A DNA stretch of 64,000 nucleotides from assembly GCF_013410035.1 (NCBI RefSeq), contig NZ_JACCBW010000002.1, positions 1-64,000 of the forward strand, given 5' to 3'. Position numbers and translations under genes: made by a program. Below, in pieces: positions 16,265 through 24,012 of this stretch (positions within the stretch are counted from its first letter, which is position 1; every line of letters begins with the position of its first letter). The stretch comes from Nocardioides cavernae. Lineage in GTDB: Bacteria; Actinomycetota; Actinomycetes; Propionibacteriales; Nocardioidaceae. The notes under the pieces are model-generated. The model saw only the letters and a list, made by a program, of their open reading frames with translations. It was not told where the DNA came from and did not search any database.

Positions 16265-16288
16265 GTTGGAGGTCGTACAACCTTCAAC
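16265..16288. promoter_or_regulatory. Inverted-repeat operator upstream of the CE1758-type gene
   Basis: Two 12-bp halves, GTTGGAGGTCGT and ACAACCTTCAAC, pair at 10 of 12 positions. The site lies 17 bp upstream of the start codon, where a repressor would block transcription. The TTCAACCA end resembles the dyad upstream of the YceI gene (46643-46660), hinting at a shared MarR-like regulator; the regulator is not in this window. Confidence 0.5.
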
Positions 16289-16304
16289 CACATCGGAGGA
16301 CACC

Positions 16305-17477
16305 ATGCAGTTCGGCATCTTCAGCGTCGGCGACATCACGCCCGACCCGACCACCGGCTCGGTGCTGTCGGAGGGTGAGCGCATCGCCTACATGACGCGC
16401 CTCGCGCTCAAGGCGGAGGAGGTCGGACTCGACGTCTTCGCGACCGGCGAGCACCACAACCCGCCGTTCGTCGTCTCCTCGCCGACCACCCACCTCGGCT
16501 TCATCGCCGCCCAGACGGAGAAGCTGCTGCTCTCCACGAGCACCACGCTCATCACCACCAACGACCCCGTGAAGATCGCCGAGGACTACGCCTTCCTCCA
16601 GCACCTCTCCGGCGGTCGTGTCGACCTGATGATGGGCCGCGGCAACACCGGTCCGGTCTACCCCTGGTTCGGCAAGGACATCCGTGACGGCATCAAGCTC
16701 GCGGTGGAGAACTACCACCTGCTCCGCAAGCTCTGGCGCGAGCCGGTCGTCAACTGGCAGGGACAGTTCCGCACCCCGCTGCAGGGCTACACCTCGACGC
16801 CGGCGCCGCTCGACGGCACGCCGCCCTTCGTCTGGCACGGCTCGATCCGCAGCAGCGAGATCGCCGAGCAGGCCGCCTACTACGGCGACGGCTTCTTCCA
16901 CAACCACATCTTCTGGAACAAGGAGCACACCGAGCAGATGGTGCGCCTCTACCGCCAGCGCTTCGAGTTCTACGGCCACGGCGCCGCCGACCAGGCCTAC
17001 GTCGGGCTGGGCGGGCAGGTCTTCATGGCCTCGAGCGAGGCCGAGGCCAAGCGGGTCTTCCGCCCCTACTTCGACAACGCCCCGGTCTACGGCCACGGTC
17101 CGTCGCTGGAGGACTTCTCGCAGATGACGCCGCTGACCGTCGGCACCACCGAGCAGGTCATCGAGCGCACGCTCGGCTTTGCCGACTACGTCGGTGACTA
17201 CCAGCGCCAGCTCTTCCTCCTCGACCACGCGGGGCTGCCGGAGTCGCTGGTGATGGAGCAGCTCGAGATGCTCGGCACCGAGGTCGTGCCCGTGCTCCGC
17301 ACGGAGTTCGAGCGCCGTCGCCCGGCCCACGTGCCGAGCGACCCGCCCACCCACGCCTCGATGGTGGCCGCCGGTCCGGACGCTGCGTTCCACCTCATCG
17401 AGCCTGCCCGCGAGCGGGTCGAGGCGATGCAGGCCGAGGCGCAGGCCCAGCAGCAGGCCGCCGGGGCCACGGCATGA
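16305..17477 (+). CDS. CE1758-family luciferase-like FMN-dependent monooxygenase
   Basis: Protein of 390 aa of the LLM class (bacterial luciferase-like) of flavin-dependent oxidoreductases. MQFGIFSVGDITPDPTTG opens the barrel, DVFATGEHHNPPFVVSSP is the typical substrate/flavin segment and GGRVDLMMGRGNTGPVYPWF the FMN-binding region. The subfamily looks like the CE1758 type, which is paired with an FMN reductase gene, as here (4-bp ATGA overlap). It probably uses reduced flavin and oxygen on an organic substrate that is not known. A clear GGAGGA ribosome site precedes ATG 16305. An inverted-repeat operator sits in the promoter region. Confidence 0.9.
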   Translation: MQFGIFSVGDITPDPTTGSVLSEGERIAYMTRLALKAEEVGLDVFATGEHHNPPFVVSSPTTHLGFIAAQTEKLLLSTSTTLITTNDPVKIAEDYAFLQHLSGGRVDLMMGRGNTGPVYPWFGKDIRDGIKLAVENYHLLRKLWREPVVNWQGQFRTPLQGYTSTPAPLDGTPPFVWHGSIRSSEIAEQAAYYGDGFFHNHIFWNKEHTEQMVRLYRQRFEFYGHGAADQAYVGLGGQVFMASSEAEAKRVFRPYFDNAPVYGHGPSLEDFSQMTPLTVGTTEQVIERTLGFADYVGDYQRQLFLLDHAGLPESLVMEQLEMLGTEVVPVLRTEFERRRPAHVPSDPPTHASMVAAGPDAAFHLIEPARERVEAMQAEAQAQQQAAGATA

Positions 17478-18133
17478 CCCGTCGGATCGTGGTCGTGACG
17501 GCGGGACTGACCGTCCCGTCGTCCACCCGGCTCCTCGCCGACCAGCTCGCCGAGGCCACCACGGCCCAGGTGACGGCCCGCGGTGAGGGGCTCGACGTCC
17601 AGTTCGTCGAGCTCCGCGAGATCGCCGGCGAGCTCGCGCAGTTCATGGTCACCGGTGGCGTCCCCACGCCCCGGCTGACCGAGCTGCGCGAGCAGGTCGC
17701 CTCCGCCGACGGGCTGGTCGCGGTGACCCCGGTCTTCAACGGGAGCTACAGCGGGCTGTTCAAGATGTTCTTCGACGCCCTCGACAAGGACTCACTGACC
17801 GGTACGCCCGTGCTGGTCGCCGCGACCGCCGGGTCCGCCCGGCACTCGCTGGTGCTCGACCACGCGCTGCGGCCGCTCTTCGCCTACCTGCGCGCGATCG
17901 TCGTTCCCACGGGCGTGTTCGCGGCGACCGAGGACTTCGGCAGCCTCGGCCTCGCGGACCGGATCACCCGCGCCGCGGCCGAGCTCGCCGCGCTGGTGCT
18001 GAGCCAGGGTGGCTACGGCGTCGGCGGGTTCGCCCCCGACCTCGCCGCCCGGCCCCGGCGTACGTCCGGCAACGACGTCGCCGAGGTGACCCCCTTCGGG
18101 GACCTGCTGCGGGGGCACACCGGCAACGACTAG
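17474..18133 (+). CDS. CE1759-family NADPH-dependent FMN reductase
   Basis: Protein of 219 aa with a flavodoxin-like fold: VVVTAGLTVPSSTRLLADQL is the phosphate-binding loop region and GLVAVTPVFNGSYSGLFKMF the FMN isoalloxazine contact segment of NADPH-dependent FMN reductases. It should supply reduced flavin to the luciferase-like monooxygenase that overlaps it by 4 bp. Length is a little above small reductases of the family. The last residues (DLLRGHTGND) are polar. Only about 134 bp separate it from the island that follows. Confidence 0.9.
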   Translation: MTRRIVVVTAGLTVPSSTRLLADQLAEATTAQVTARGEGLDVQFVELREIAGELAQFMVTGGVPTPRLTELREQVASADGLVAVTPVFNGSYSGLFKMFFDALDKDSLTGTPVLVAATAGSARHSLVLDHALRPLFAYLRAIVVPTGVFAATEDFGSLGLADRITRAAAELAALVLSQGGYGVGGFAPDLAARPRRTSGNDVAEVTPFGDLLRGHTGND

Positions 18134-18267
18134 AGCCGGGGGAGGGACGCCGTGGTGGGGTAGGGGTTTGTCGAGGTGGTGCGAACCGCCCACTATGACG
18201 CGACGAACGCGAACTGATGATCGGCATCAGCCTTCGCGGTCGTCAGGCGTCTGCCGTGCCCTAATCT

Positions 18268-20028
18268 GTGCCGGTGTCTTCAGCGCTTACGGGGTATCGC
18301 GTGTTCCTGGCCTCACCGGGCGGCCTTGAGGAGGAACGTCGCGCCGTGCGCGACGAGATCGAACGTTTCAACCAAGACTTCATGCACGAGGCGCTGGCGG
18401 CGTTCTCCGCTGAAGGCTGGGAGAGAGTGCCTGGCGGCAAGCGTCGGGCCCAAGAACTGATCAACGAACAGCTGCGCCAATGCGACTTCATGGTTTTGAT
18501 GCTCTGGAACCGGTGGGGCACTGCGCCAGACGTCGAGGGCCCCCACACGTCTGGAACAGAGGAAGAGTTTCGTCTTGCAAGCCAGTTGATCGAGTCTGCC
18601 GATCATCCCATGCGCGACGCGCTTATCGTCTTCAAGGGAGTTCCAGAGGCGCAGTTGAGCGACCCCGGTGACCAGCTCAAACGAGTACTCGCCTTCAAGA
18701 AGGAGTTGGAAGAATCGAAGGATTGGCTTTACAAGACCTTCGATTCGGTGGACGAGTTGCGCAGCGAGGTCCGCTCTCGGCTGCTGTCGTGGGCCAAGCT
18801 CACGAGCGGTGATGAGACTTCCACTCGCGAGCCGGAGACCGCCCAAGATGTTTCACATCAGTCGAACGGTGGCGGTACAGAAGACGAGCCTCCAGCCGAC
18901 ATGCTGGGGCGCGCGGAATCGTTCGCAGCACGTGGACTCGTGACGCAGGCCGAAGCTGCCTATGCCGGAGCGATTGCAGACGACGACGTAGACGCCTTAG
19001 AGAGTTACGCCAGATTCTTGAGGAGGATCGGGAGGCCGAGCAGATCCTTGGAGATCGGAAAACGGACGATTGAGGTTCTTGCTCAGCGCCCGGACACCCC
19101 CGAAACCTCTATACGCACGTCAGGGGTGATGGCCAGCATTGGCATCACACAACGAAAGCTCGGGAGGCTTCGCGAGTCCCGCTACTCGCTCACCGAGGCT
19201 GTGCAAGCAATTCGCGGAACGACAGAATCTGAAGTCCGATCGCTCGCCTATGCACTCGACAACTTGGGGATCACTGCGATGCGTAGCGGCGACTTGCCTT
19301 CGGCGCGCGAGGCATTCCAGCGGTCGCTCGAATTGCGATCACGCGTGAGTGACGCTCGAGGTAGGGCCGAGACCCTGCTGAACCTGGCGCGCTTGGATCG
19401 GCGCGTTGGCGACGGCGCTGAGGCTTCGCGGCGTTGCGACGAGGCCCTAGCGTTGCTAGACGCCGAGGAACACAGGGGAACCTACGCCGCGGCATACGCC
19501 CTGCTTGGTGAGCTCCGCGAGGCGGCGGGCGATCTGTCGGGGGCGGAAGCGGCCTTCAAGGAGGCCCTTGCGAGCAACGAAGCGTCGGGCCATCCCGCAA
19601 GCATTGCGCTCTCCGTGCTGCAACTCGCTCGATTGTTGTTGGCGAAGGGGGACGTCATAGAAGCGAAGCGCTTGGCTGAGCGAGCCAACGACGAGAACAC
19701 CCACGCAGCCAACCGCGAGGGCGTTGTTGCCAGTCAGCATCTGCTTGGGCGGGTGGCTCTTGCCGGGGGCCGCATCGGTGAGTCAATAGGCCTGCTTCAA
19801 GATTGCGTCGTTGCGTACACGCAGATAGGCAATCCCACTGGAGAAGCCTGGGCCAGCTTGCACCTCGGCGAGGCCCTCCGGGCCGCGGGTCTCGAGGCCG
19901 AAGCCCAAGAGTCGGTCCGTCGTTCGAGTGTCATTGCGGAGGCCACAGAGAATGCGGCGCTACGTGCGTCGATAGCCGAGTTTCATGATCGTGAGCTTGA
20001 TACGACCTCGCCTACCTCAGACACCTGA
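18268..20028 (+). CDS. DUF4062-TPR protein, probable defence or signalling protein
   Basis: Protein of 586 aa. Residues 8-165 match DUF4062: YRVFLASPGGLEEERRAVRD at the start, INEQLRQCDFMVLMLWNRWG in the middle and an acidic EEEFRLA helix. DUF4062 occurs at the N-terminus of NACHT/STAND and TPR proteins and is thought to act as an effector or signalling head. Residues 215-570 contain about eight TPRs (ETLLNLARLDRRVGDGAEAS, YALLGELREAAGDLSGAEAA), a possible ligand-sensing solenoid. There is no ATPase between the two parts. Codon use is relaxed compared with flanking core genes. Start GTG 18268 (an in-frame GTG six bases later is possible). The 3' end overlaps the convergent phosphatase gene by 46 bp. 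Confidence 0.8.
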   Translation: MPVSSALTGYRVFLASPGGLEEERRAVRDEIERFNQDFMHEALAAFSAEGWERVPGGKRRAQELINEQLRQCDFMVLMLWNRWGTAPDVEGPHTSGTEEEFRLASQLIESADHPMRDALIVFKGVPEAQLSDPGDQLKRVLAFKKELEESKDWLYKTFDSVDELRSEVRSRLLSWAKLTSGDETSTREPETAQDVSHQSNGGGTEDEPPADMLGRAESFAARGLVTQAEAAYAGAIADDDVDALESYARFLRRIGRPSRSLEIGKRTIEVLAQRPDTPETSIRTSGVMASIGITQRKLGRLRESRYSLTEAVQAIRGTTESEVRSLAYALDNLGITAMRSGDLPSAREAFQRSLELRSRVSDARGRAETLLNLARLDRRVGDGAEASRRCDEALALLDAEEHRGTYAAAYALLGELREAAGDLSGAEAAFKEALASNEASGHPASIALSVLQLARLLLAKGDVIEAKRLAERANDENTHAANREGVVASQHLLGRVALAGGRIGESIGLLQDCVVAYTQIGNPTGEAWASLHLGEALRAAGLEAEAQESVRRSSVIAEATENAALRASIAEFHDRELDTTSPTSDT

Positions 20029-20615
20029 ACGTAAGTTCGGTCTGGCACAAAGAGGGCGGTCAGTCTCCCGTTAGGCAACGTTCCACAGCCCGTGTCGATC
20101 GCGGCATGACGTTCGCCGATCCACGGAGCACCGCTGCGCTGCGGTTGATGGCCATACACGTGATAGTCAGATGCGGGCGCGTCAGTGGGGCGGTCGTTCG
20201 GTCGATGGGTCACCAGCAAGCCGCCGCCGCGGAAGTGCGGCGTCATACTCTTGAGAAATTGGCGATGTTCGTAGGGCACGGCCGCGCGCAGTGCCTCAAG
20301 AACGTCTCCGGTCGGCGTGGGTACGTACGAGCGCACCGTCGCAGCACCGCCAATACGCAAGAAGGGCGAGAGCGGACCTGCCTCAAGCGCATTTTGAAAA
20401 GCCAGGTCATGATTGCCAGCCACAAAGACCGACTGATGACGGCCCGAGAGCTTAACCAGCAGATCGATTACTCGAGAACTGTCTGGACCCCTATTCACAT
20501 AATCGCCGACGAAAACGTACTTGCTCACGCGGCCCTCGAGGCACTGCAATAGCGCGTCCAGGGCCAGCGCATTGCCGTGGATGTCACCGATCACTGCCAG
20601 TTCGTACTCATTCAT
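19983..20615 (-). CDS. PPP-family metallophosphatase
   Basis: Protein of 210 aa with all three PPP metal motifs: GDIHG (10-14), GDYVNRG (37-43, where Asn41 replaces the usual Asp of GDxVDRG) and GNHD (67-70), plus later metal His in LVTHRP and VYGHQP. Relatives are bacterial Ser/Thr phosphatases and ApaH-type diadenosine tetraphosphatases. It overlaps the nucleotidyltransferase gene by 4 bp (ATGA), so the two are translationally coupled. That pairing suggests that it removes a phosphate or nucleotide product made by the partner, or reverses its modification; this is inference. Confidence 0.85.
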   Translation of the reverse strand: MNEYELAVIGDIHGNALALDALLQCLEGRVSKYVFVGDYVNRGPDSSRVIDLLVKLSGRHQSVFVAGNHDLAFQNALEAGPLSPFLRIGGAATVRSYVPTPTGDVLEALRAAVPYEHRQFLKSMTPHFRGGGLLVTHRPNDRPTDAPASDYHVYGHQPQRSGAPWIGERHAAIDTGCGTLPNGRLTALFVPDRTYVQVSEVGEVVSSSRS

Positions 20616-21436
20616 AGCAGGACCTTTGGCAGCTCGGAATAATCCAACGAATCGCCGTCCTCGTCTGCTGCACGTATAGCCAGCGTGGCCAGATTTCGAT
20701 CTGAGTTCCAGAAGCCTATTGCGAGCGACTCAAGTGAATCGAATCCATGATCTGGAAGTGGCCCTACGATTGCCACGAGCCTCGCTGTGATTTCTTCGAG
20801 CAGTTCGTAGGTAGGCGGGCTTGTTAGCCGCGGATCCGATGCCAACAGGGTCGTCAGGCGAGGCTCGCCGTAAAGCGCGGCCAACTCCCGCACGGAAAAG
20901 CATGTCCGACCTCGCTTCATTGCGCTGGCGTAGACGGCGGTCCGAAGGAGGTACCGCGCGAGTCGTACCAACCCGGCCGCGTGGGCTCGACTCTCCGAAA
21001 TCGGCTGGTTCAGAATCGTTGCGTAGCGTCGCACGCGGACGAGCAACTCCAGAGGATCGGCCGGCGCCAGGTCCTCGATGATTGCACTGAGACTACGCTC
21101 GGATTCTAAGAGAATCCGTCCATCTCGTTTCAGATGGGTGCCAAAAAGGGTCGTGCTGGCGCTCCGCAATTGCTCGGGTGTGTAGGAGCTCACGGAGGCT
21201 AAACCGGTTTTGAAGGTTGGAGAGTTCCAATCCGTAGTTAGTCGCAACAGATCAAAGTCGGAACTAGGTACGAAGTCCCCCCGTGCGCGACTCCCATAGA
21301 GAAGCAGGCCAGACGTCTGGTCGCCGATGCGGTCTAGGACGCTCGCGATGTCGCGTGGCGGCAAGTCCAGAGTAGCGAGCGCGTCGCCCAAAGCGTCCCG
21401 GCTGAGATCCACGCTCCGCAGCGTATCTGCTAGCAC
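20612..21436 (-). CDS. Nucleotidyltransferase-domain protein (MNT-like)
   Basis: Protein of 274 aa. The polymerase-beta-type site is LYGSRARGDFVPSSDFDLLR: Gly48-Ser49 and metal-binding Asp60 and Asp62. This is a minimal nucleotidyltransferase core as in MNT antitoxins and aminoglycoside nucleotidyltransferases. The remaining 180 residues are mostly helical (RAHAAGLVRLARYLLRTAVY), possibly a HEPN-like or KNTase-C-like bundle. GTG 21436 is preceded by GGGGGA at a good distance. It is first in a two-gene operon with a PPP phosphatase. Candidates for function are NMPylation of a protein or RNA in a toxin-antitoxin or anti-phage module; nothing in the sequence decides. Confidence 0.75.
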   Translation of the reverse strand: MLADTLRSVDLSRDALGDALATLDLPPRDIASVLDRIGDQTSGLLLYGSRARGDFVPSSDFDLLRLTTDWNSPTFKTGLASVSSYTPEQLRSASTTLFGTHLKRDGRILLESERSLSAIIEDLAPADPLELLVRVRRYATILNQPISESRAHAAGLVRLARYLLRTAVYASAMKRGRTCFSVRELAALYGEPRLTTLLASDPRLTSPPTYELLEEITARLVAIVGPLPDHGFDSLESLAIGFWNSDRNLATLAIRAADEDGDSLDYSELPKVLL

Positions 21437-21733
21437 CGACAGGTCCCCCTTCCCTCTGAAGCCCTCGGTTCAACCCCAGCCGGGCTCAACAGTTCCGAAC
21501 CGCAGACCGCCGTGTCGAGCACCCGCGTCCCTTCGCCGCGAGCCGGGGGCATCGGTTCAATCGTCCAGCGCGAGCGTCAATCGCTCTGGATCAGGTGCAC
21601 CTCATCGTCGGATGGGTGGAAAGGCGTAGTCCCAGCCTCGAAGGGGAGGGTGGCGCATAGCTGGTCTCATCGGCACCGCTGTAGGAGCCGCTCGACCGCC
21701 TCGCGCAAACGAGGACTGGCCTAACCTCAGTGC

Positions 21734-22396
21734 ATGCTCGCCGCCACGATCGTGCTCGTTGTTGTCACCGCCATCTACGCCTTCCTGACCTACCGAATCG
21801 CGAAGGCAACTGAGACCGCTACGGGGCACGCGAAGGATTCTGCTGAGGCCTCGGCGCGAGCGGCAGCCGTCGCCATGGCCGGTTTGACAATTTCTTTCGG
21901 CCTCAGGCCCCAGTACCGCTTCGAAACTGGATCCGAAGAGCATAAGAGACTCTTGGAACATCGAACTCTGAACCTGGGTGTGCGGCTCACGAACCACGGA
22001 GCGAACGTCCACATCCACGATGTGACGCTTGTGACCTATTACCGAGCGACTGCGAGCGGCCCGCCGCGCAATGAGGTTGCAGCGGAGGGCCCGACAATGG
22101 AATCTCTCGTGCACGAAGGAACCAAGGAGCCGCCGCTGCCTCTCTTTAGGGGCGACTACCGGGACTATTGGTCTCCGACGACATGGGTGCCGCTGAGGTA
22201 CGTGGCTGGGCTCCTGGTGGAGGTTTCATACTCGCTCGATGGCGACGACGCCATGACTCGTCGGGTCGAGTGGGCCGGCATCTGGGGCGATGACTTTGAT
22301 TTCCTGGGAAGCGACCCCAAGCGGTCTGAACGCGAGATAAGTAGGACGGCCAACTACAGCACGATAGTGCCGTCAGGAGAGTCGAGACACTGGTGA
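21734..22396 (+). CDS. Hypothetical membrane-anchored protein
   Basis: Protein of 220 aa. One hydrophobic segment near residues 2-20 (LAATIVLVVVTAIYAFLTY) anchors it, followed by a short Ala-rich helix (HAKDSAEASARAAAVAMAG) and then a beta-rich domain with strands such as LNLGVRLTNHGANVHIHDVT. I recognise no family, but the layout (one anchor, short coiled stretch, beta domain) is seen in small proteins of phage-defence islands. It stands alone on the plus strand between minus-strand genes and shares their relaxed codon use. Confidence 0.6.
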   Translation: MLAATIVLVVVTAIYAFLTYRIAKATETATGHAKDSAEASARAAAVAMAGLTISFGLRPQYRFETGSEEHKRLLEHRTLNLGVRLTNHGANVHIHDVTLVTYYRATASGPPRNEVAAEGPTMESLVHEGTKEPPLPLFRGDYRDYWSPTTWVPLRYVAGLLVEVSYSLDGDDAMTRRVEWAGIWGDDFDFLGSDPKRSEREISRTANYSTIVPSGESRHW

Positions 22397-22628
22397 CTAC
22401 CGGCGGACGACGCCCCGTTCGTCTGGGGGCTCGTCGACAGCGGCTAGTTCACCCTCGACGAACACGACTGCCCAGAGCATGCGGGCCCTCCACGACTACT
22501 ACGCACAACCGGCACCCGCTCGGGCGATCGGCGGGTGGCTTTCACTCCTCAACCTCACGTCACCAACAATGGTTTTCTCTGGTCGATCGTTGGCAAGCTC
22601 GTGGCCAGTAGCCCACGCCGCCGCGATC

Positions 22629-23222
22629 TCACTCCGGCGCGGCAGCGTTCGCCAATCTCGCCAAACGGTCCCTGACCCGTTCGATGTCGTGCTCACCGAG
22701 GCCGAGCGACAAGAAGACCTGTCCCGCGAGGCCGTACGCCTGTACGCTCGCGGCTTGAAAGATCTCCGTCGCGCGATCCAGGTCGTCGACCATTGCTTGC
22801 ATTCCGTCGGCGGATCCGAAACCCAGGCCGTTTTTGCGGAACCAACCATGAGCCAGACGGTTTCGGACGCCCAGCGCGTCTTTGAGTAAGTTGTCGAGGG
22901 GCGTAGTGAGCCCCGGGTTCTCGCGCAAGCGCGCAAGTAGTTGCCCAGCCGTGCGACGGTAGAGCTCATCCACGAGCTCGTTGAACGCGTTTGCGCCGTC
23001 ACGCGTCTGCGCCTGAGCGTGCTGAGCTGTCACGCTCGCCGTGATCAGGGTGATCATCCCGTGCTCGAAGGCATGGGCGTGAAACATGGCAAGGCCGTAC
23101 CTCGCGTACACCTCCTTCTCGCGCGAGTCATCATCGGGCAGGTCGGCAATGCGGTCGAAGCCGCCTGAACGTTCTGCGTCCATAAGCGCATGGTGCCCGA
23201 CCGCCGGCCAACTACTCGACAT
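22629..23222 (-). CDS. HEPN-like protein with RNRLAH motif
   Basis: Helical protein of up to 197 aa. LLKDALGVRNRLAHGWFRKN contains R120-N-R-L-A-H125, which fits the R-x4-6-H signature of HEPN ribonucleases, preceded and followed by predicted helices as in the HEPN bundle. HEPN domains are common RNA-cleaving toxins. The 197-aa start (23222) and ATG 23183 are both possible; neither has a clear ribosome site. It lies 97 bp downstream of the TIGR02391 gene on the same strand, so it may belong to the TIR operon. The assignment rests on one motif and helical content. Confidence 0.6.
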   Translation of the reverse strand: MSSSWPAVGHHALMDAERSGGFDRIADLPDDDSREKEVYARYGLAMFHAHAFEHGMITLITASVTAQHAQAQTRDGANAFNELVDELYRRTAGQLLARLRENPGLTTPLDNLLKDALGVRNRLAHGWFRKNGLGFGSADGMQAMVDDLDRATEIFQAASVQAYGLAGQVFLSLGLGEHDIERVRDRLARLANAAAPE

Positions 23223-23319
23223 GGGTCAAACCGCCGCTTGCTGGCCCCCGACTGGCTGGACATACACGACTTGGGGTTGCGCGTCCCTGCCCGTCAAGAC
23301 CCGCGTGAGGCGTGTGCCG

Positions 23320-24012
23320 CTATACGGCCGGCGGCGTCCGCTGAAGCAACCTCAGCAGCAAGTCCGCAAGGAGGACTGCCTCAGCAGCTACTGCTGGATC
23401 GTCGTAGGTCACCGTGCGGTGGCTGGAGGGGTTCTTGAATACCCCTATTGCGCCTGCAAAGAGCGAGCTCAGCGCGTCCTGTTCGCCAGCCTCGGCCTGC
23501 GCGTCGGACAACGGTCCGCCGGGCTTGAACGCTTGTCGCATCAGTTTGACGCCTAGGTCACCAGCTGTCATCGCCGCCTTGCTTCGAACTTGCTCCTCGA
23601 CCGCCCTGAAGGCTGCGAAGACGGCTTCCTCATAGTCACCCTGAAGAAACTGCCTCTTCGCTTTCGCCAGGTCCGGCAACAAGTCGACCTCCAGCCGCTG
23701 GGCGGCATGCAGTCGAGCCAAACCTAGCTCCAATGCGCGTCGCCCTTCCTCAGTGACGCGGCGAGCATCGGGTGAGGTCTGGCCGGGGAGCATGGACACA
23801 AAGGCGTGAGCGTTGAGCCATGCCCACGCCTCCGCGAAACGATCCATGAGGCCGTGAGCAGAGGTGATGTCCCTGTGACTTTGGGACGCCCCATTCATCC
23901 AATTCTGCTGGTTCCAGCCGTTGCCCTGCTGAAAGTTCGCCAAGACCAGGAGTGCCAGGTCGGGCAGGGGCAGGGCACGCAGTTCCTCAGCGGTGTGATC
24001 CCATAACTTCAC
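23320..24012 (-). CDS. TIGR02391 (Ymh) family protein
   Basis: Protein of 230 aa. The C-terminal 130 residues match the TIGR02391/Hypoth_Ymh domain: YEEAVFAAFRAVEEQVRSKA, GVKLMRQAFKPGGPLSDAQ, and LFAGAIGVFKNPSSHRTVTY, where KNPSSHR is the family hallmark. The domain occurs widely in restriction-modification and abortive-infection loci and has been linked to HEPN-type bundles; its activity is not established. The N-terminal 100 residues are helical and specific to this protein. It overlaps the TIR-domain gene by 4 bp (ATGA), so it is expressed with it, as partner, adaptor or second effector. Confidence 0.8.
   Translation of the reverse strand: MKLWDHTAEELRALPLPDLALLVLANFQQGNGWNQQNWMNGASQSHRDITSAHGLMDRFAEAWAWLNAHAFVSMLPGQTSPDARRVTEEGRRALELGLARLHAAQRLEVDLLPDLAKAKRQFLQGDYEEAVFAAFRAVEEQVRSKAAMTAGDLGVKLMRQAFKPGGPLSDAQAEAGEQDALSSLFAGAIGVFKNPSSHRTVTYDDPAVAAEAVLLADLLLRLLQRTPPAV

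Noticed and set aside
21437..21733. Possible tRNA or attachment site between the nucleotidyltransferase and the plus-strand gene
   Set aside because: A GGTTCAA word is present, but no cloverleaf could be drawn; nothing else is seen in the 297 bp apart from a ribosome site for the nucleotidyltransferase gene.
22393..22611. A 72-aa frame starting with GTG that overlaps the previous stop by 4 bp
   Set aside because: The overlap is right for coupling, but the composition is Arg/His/Thr-rich without codon bias and no fold is evident.
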